This document shows, piece after piece, positions 13,648 through 15,740 of a DNA stretch of 15,740 bases. The translations under genes and the position numbers were made by a program. The stretch is taken from contig SKQJ01000316.1 in NCBI GenBank assembly GCA_007119075.1, positions 1 to 15,740 on the forward strand. Direction: 5' to 3'. The notes beneath the pieces are model-generated. The model searched no databases and was not told where the DNA came from. It saw only the letters and a program-made list of their open reading frames with translations. Source of the stretch: Bacteroidales bacterium. Its GTDB lineage: Bacteria; Bacteroidota; Bacteroidia; Bacteroidales; PUMT01. Position 1 is the stretch's first letter; every line of letters begins with the position of its first letter.

Positions 13648-14133
13648 TCAATTTTTCATCAGAAGGACGGCGGCATGGGCGGATATGCCTTCCCCGCGCC
13701 CGACGAATCCAAGATGTTCGGTGGTAGTCGCCTTGATTGAGACATCTTCGGGCGAAATACCCAGGATACCGGAAAGCTTTTCCTGCATGGATTCAATGTA
13801 TTTGCCCAGTTTAGGTTCCTGGAGGCATATCACCGAATCGATATTGCAAATTTCGTAGCCTTTGCCGGTTATCAGCCGGTACACTTCCTTAAGAAGCAAT
13901 GTGCTGTCTATATCCTTGAACTTCATATCAGAATCCGGAAAATGCCGCCCTATGTCACCCAGTCCGGCGGCACCAAGAAGCGCATCGCAAATTGAATGGA
14001 TTAGCACGTCGCCATCGGAGTGGGCAACACAGCCCCTGCTATGGGGGATATCGATTCCGCCAAGCACCAGTTTTCTTCCGGCTGCAAGCTGATGAACATC
14101 AAAGCCGGTTCCTGTTCGTATATTAGGTTTCAT
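13648..14133 (-). CDS. ispF: 2-C-methyl-D-erythritol 2,4-cyclodiphosphate synthase
   Basis: The 161-residue product has the standard IspF length and motifs: GFDVHQL with D12 and H14, and LIHSICDALLGAAGLGDIGRHFPD with H46, which together bind the zinc ion, and KATTTEHLGFVGRGEGISAHAAVLL at the C terminus. It cyclises CDP-methylerythritol 2-phosphate to methylerythritol cyclodiphosphate, releasing CMP, in the non-mevalonate isoprenoid pathway of the cytoplasm. It follows porV on the minus strand with a 72-bp gap, the same order as in Porphyromonas gingivalis, and may be co-transcribed with it. The ATG at 14133 gives the usual start MKPNIRTGTGFDVHQ. Confidence 0.97.
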   Translation of the reverse strand: MKPNIRTGTGFDVHQLAAGRKLVLGGIDIPHSRGCVAHSDGDVLIHSICDALLGAAGLGDIGRHFPDSDMKFKDIDSTLLLKEVYRLITGKGYEICNIDSVICLQEPKLGKYIESMQEKLSGILGISPEDVSIKATTTEHLGFVGRGEGISAHAAVLLMKN

Positions 14134-14205
14134 TTTGCAGCCCGTAGGTGAAATCCGTCATGTGACTGTTAGAAATTAGCAGGTGATCGCAAACCGGAGC
14201 CGGAA

Positions 14206-15411
14206 TTAATTTCTTCTGAGCCCGTCGAAATCAAAAGCAAGTGAGAACCTTATGGTATTGGCCAGTGGATTTGTGCTGTGAACCGGCATAAGGTAGGCGA
14301 CATCCAGGGCGAACACATTAAGCTTGATGCCTATTCCTGTTGTGAAATACTTCCTGTTGCCCTTGGTTTGGTGTTCATGATAATATCCTCCCCTGATGGC
14401 GAATTGTTCAAGATACCAGTATTCCACTCCGGCCGAATAAAAAATCTCCCTTAATTCCTCCCTGAACCCGCCGGGCGCATCATAAAAAGACTGAAGCATG
14501 CCACGGGCAACGGATACGTCATTGGGCATGCCTGCCCGGATAACCGGGTTTCCGAATTCGTCTTCCATGTCCTGTTCATATACCGGAGGCGTGGGGACCA
14601 GCAGCTTGTTCATATCGAGCGCAAACATTATGCTGTTATATGGATCAAGATTCATTTTCAGGGAACTGCCTATTCCAAGGTTGATGGGGATGAACTGGGC
14701 ATTCTGGTTGTCAGAATAGGTGATCTTGTTTCCGATATTCGAGATATTCATGCCTATGCCCAGCTGTGAGGGAAGGTCGCTCACTCTTATCTCGTCATTG
14801 AGGTAAAACAACGACACATCTGCGGCGAATGCCTGGGCAGCCTTTGATGCGATTCCCTGGACATAAGCTCCTCCCGTAAGATCGGACCGGATATACCTGA
14901 AGGCAAGACCCATGCTGAAATTGTCCGAAAAAAGCCTTGCGTAGGCGGCGTCGATTGCAAATTCGTTCGGAGTGTACTGGCCGTCATACTCTCCGTAAAT
15001 GTTTGAAAAGATTATCTCTCCCAGTGAAAAGTACGTCAGGGACGCGGCTAACACCTGGTAATTGTCCAGCCTCATATAGCCTGTAAGATGGGCGAGATTA
15101 ATATCGTCGATCAGATTTCGCAGCCAGGGCGTGTATGAAAATGCAGCCCCCATGTCATTATCGATGAAGGCGAATTTTGCAGGGTTCCAGTGCATGGAAT
15201 AAACATCGGGCTGAGTGGCTATTCCGGCATCTCCCATTGCGCCGCTTCTGGAGTCGGGCGCAACTGTAAGAAACGGAACGGCTACGTGTACTACATTAAG
15301 CTGTCCTCCCAGTTCATAGGGGGTAATTTCCTGCTGGGCGGCTACCGGCCGGGACAGGTAAAAATTACACACCATCATCAGCAATAACAATACGAAAGAT
15401 CTCGGATTCAT
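14206..15411 (-). CDS. porV: Type IX secretion outer-membrane protein PorV (LptO)
   Basis: The 401-residue product has a signal peptide (MNPRSFVLLLLMMVCNFYLS...AQQ) and then a beta-barrel of the FadL-like PorV type. Family marks include LTVAPDSRSGAMGDAGIATQPD (about residues 49-70), the HWNPAKFAF block, YTPWLRNLIDDINLAHLTGY, and an ending KLNVFALDVAYLMPV...NTIRFSLAFDF typical for outer-membrane strands. PorV binds cargo with a T9SS C-terminal signal after it crosses the outer membrane and carries it to the sortase PorU. The partial porU gene lies directly upstream, with ispF downstream, matching Porphyromonas order, which supports the call. A -7 box candidate lies about 90 bp before its ATG. 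Confidence 0.95.
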   Translation of the reverse strand: MNPRSFVLLLLMMVCNFYLSRPVAAQQEITPYELGGQLNVVHVAVPFLTVAPDSRSGAMGDAGIATQPDVYSMHWNPAKFAFIDNDMGAAFSYTPWLRNLIDDINLAHLTGYMRLDNYQVLAASLTYFSLGEIIFSNIYGEYDGQYTPNEFAIDAAYARLFSDNFSMGLAFRYIRSDLTGGAYVQGIASKAAQAFAADVSLFYLNDEIRVSDLPSQLGIGMNISNIGNKITYSDNQNAQFIPINLGIGSSLKMNLDPYNSIMFALDMNKLLVPTPPVYEQDMEDEFGNPVIRAGMPNDVSVARGMLQSFYDAPGGFREELREIFYSAGVEYWYLEQFAIRGGYYHEHQTKGNRKYFTTGIGIKLNVFALDVAYLMPVHSTNPLANTIRFSLAFDFDGLRRN

Positions 15412-15496
15412 TGTATGATAATATTAATTAGCAAAGTTTGCAAAATCCAGGGCAACCGGTCTTGTCCTGTTTATAACGTTTTATGGATAATGCCTG

Positions 15497-15504
15497 CAAA
15501 AATA
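15497..15504 (-). promoter_or_regulatory. Possible -7 box upstream of porV
   Basis: TATTTTTG on the minus strand matches TAnnTTTG in full and lies in the 182-bp porU/porV spacer. No TTTG is found at the expected distance, so the site is weak; the rest of the spacer shows nothing else. Confidence 0.25.
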
Positions 15505-15593
15505 GAAACAATCGGAAATTAAACCGGCATTACCCGCACCTGAATTAGTGATTCGGAGCATTAAGAAATACTAACATAAAACTTGTTAAAATG

Positions 15594-15740
15594 TTATTTT
15601 AGTATGACAAGCCTTTCATATTTTTCTGCCGATTGTCCATCCGCGGTCCTCAGCCTGATCCGGTAAATGTAAACTCCCCTGCCTATCCTGTCACCATAAT
15701 CATCCAGTCCGTCCCACGGTATCGGATCAGGCTTGAATCC
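15594..15740 (-). CDS. porU: PorU, Type IX secretion sortase, C-terminal 48 residues
   Basis: Read leftwards from the right edge, an open frame of 48 codons ends at TAA (15596-15594). It reads DPIPWDGLDDYGDRIGRG, VYIYRIRLRTADG and ends KYERLVILK. This is a FlgD/T9SS-CTD-like beta-sandwich terminus, as in PorU, whose own C-terminal domain stays attached. PorU is the outer-membrane sortase that removes the C-terminal signal from cargo and attaches the cargo to lipopolysaccharide. The rest, including the catalytic cysteine of the gingipain-like domain, is outside the window. Identity rests on this ending and on the following porV and ispF genes; a different T9SS cargo protein would give a similar ending, but the order argues for PorU. 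Confidence 0.85.
   Translation of the reverse strand, partial: GFKPDPIPWDGLDDYGDRIGRGVYIYRIRLRTADGQSAEKYERLVILK

Noticed and set aside
13322..13651. Minus-strand frame of 109 codons in the CoA-binding/ispF spacer
   Set aside because: It only translates the spacer repeats (KYFYCHDNR and KYFFRHDN echo the DNA repeat) and is rich in Arg, Pro and Cys as expected for translated GC-rich spacer.

Overview
The window is a stretch of Bacteroidota chromosome, most likely from a Bacteroidales-type lineage. Four things point there: the 3' end of porU followed by porV and ispF (the Type IX secretion neighbourhood known from Porphyromonas); alaS divergent from an M23 peptidase and a short MerR-type regulator; the long ~670-residue form of urocanase; and candidate promoters of the Bacteroidota type (TTTG, about 19-21 bp, TAnnTTTG) with no clear Shine-Dalgarno sites. 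Proteins are ordinary chromosomal housekeeping or envelope proteins. I see no transposase, integrase, phage gene, CRISPR array, tRNA or rRNA.

Layout from left to right. Minus strand: the N-terminal part of a PLP-dependent aminotransferase (cut by the window edge) and recR. Plus strand: a sodium:solute symporter and a secreted ChaN-like protein. This is a convergent junction with alaS (minus). alaS is divergent from a plus-strand group: a membrane-anchored M23 peptidase and a MerR-type regulator; then, after a spacer, a Nif3-like protein with a coiled-coil zinc-ribbon protein; then hutU and a small lipoprotein of unknown family. A second convergent junction follows with a CoA-binding protein (minus). 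The right end, all minus, is ispF, porV and the last 48 codons of porU.

How the genes work together: recR (recombination repair), alaS (translation) and ispF (isoprenoid precursors) are housekeeping. porU and porV act together in the outer membrane: PorV shuttles Type IX cargo to the PorU sortase. The M23 peptidase acts on cell-wall peptidoglycan. hutU stands without the rest of the histidine-degradation genes.

The least expected signals are between genes. At both convergent junctions the 3' end of one flanking gene has a second copy in the spacer: an exact 60-bp copy of the lipoprotein gene tail, and a decayed copy of the alaS tail. The 409-bp spacer between the CoA-binding gene and ispF holds three pairs of direct repeats and hairpins. 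The chaN-alaS spacer also has a 25-bp tandem repeat with a hairpin core. These could be a lineage-specific process of gene-end or terminator duplication, or plain slippage and decay; the sequence alone cannot decide.
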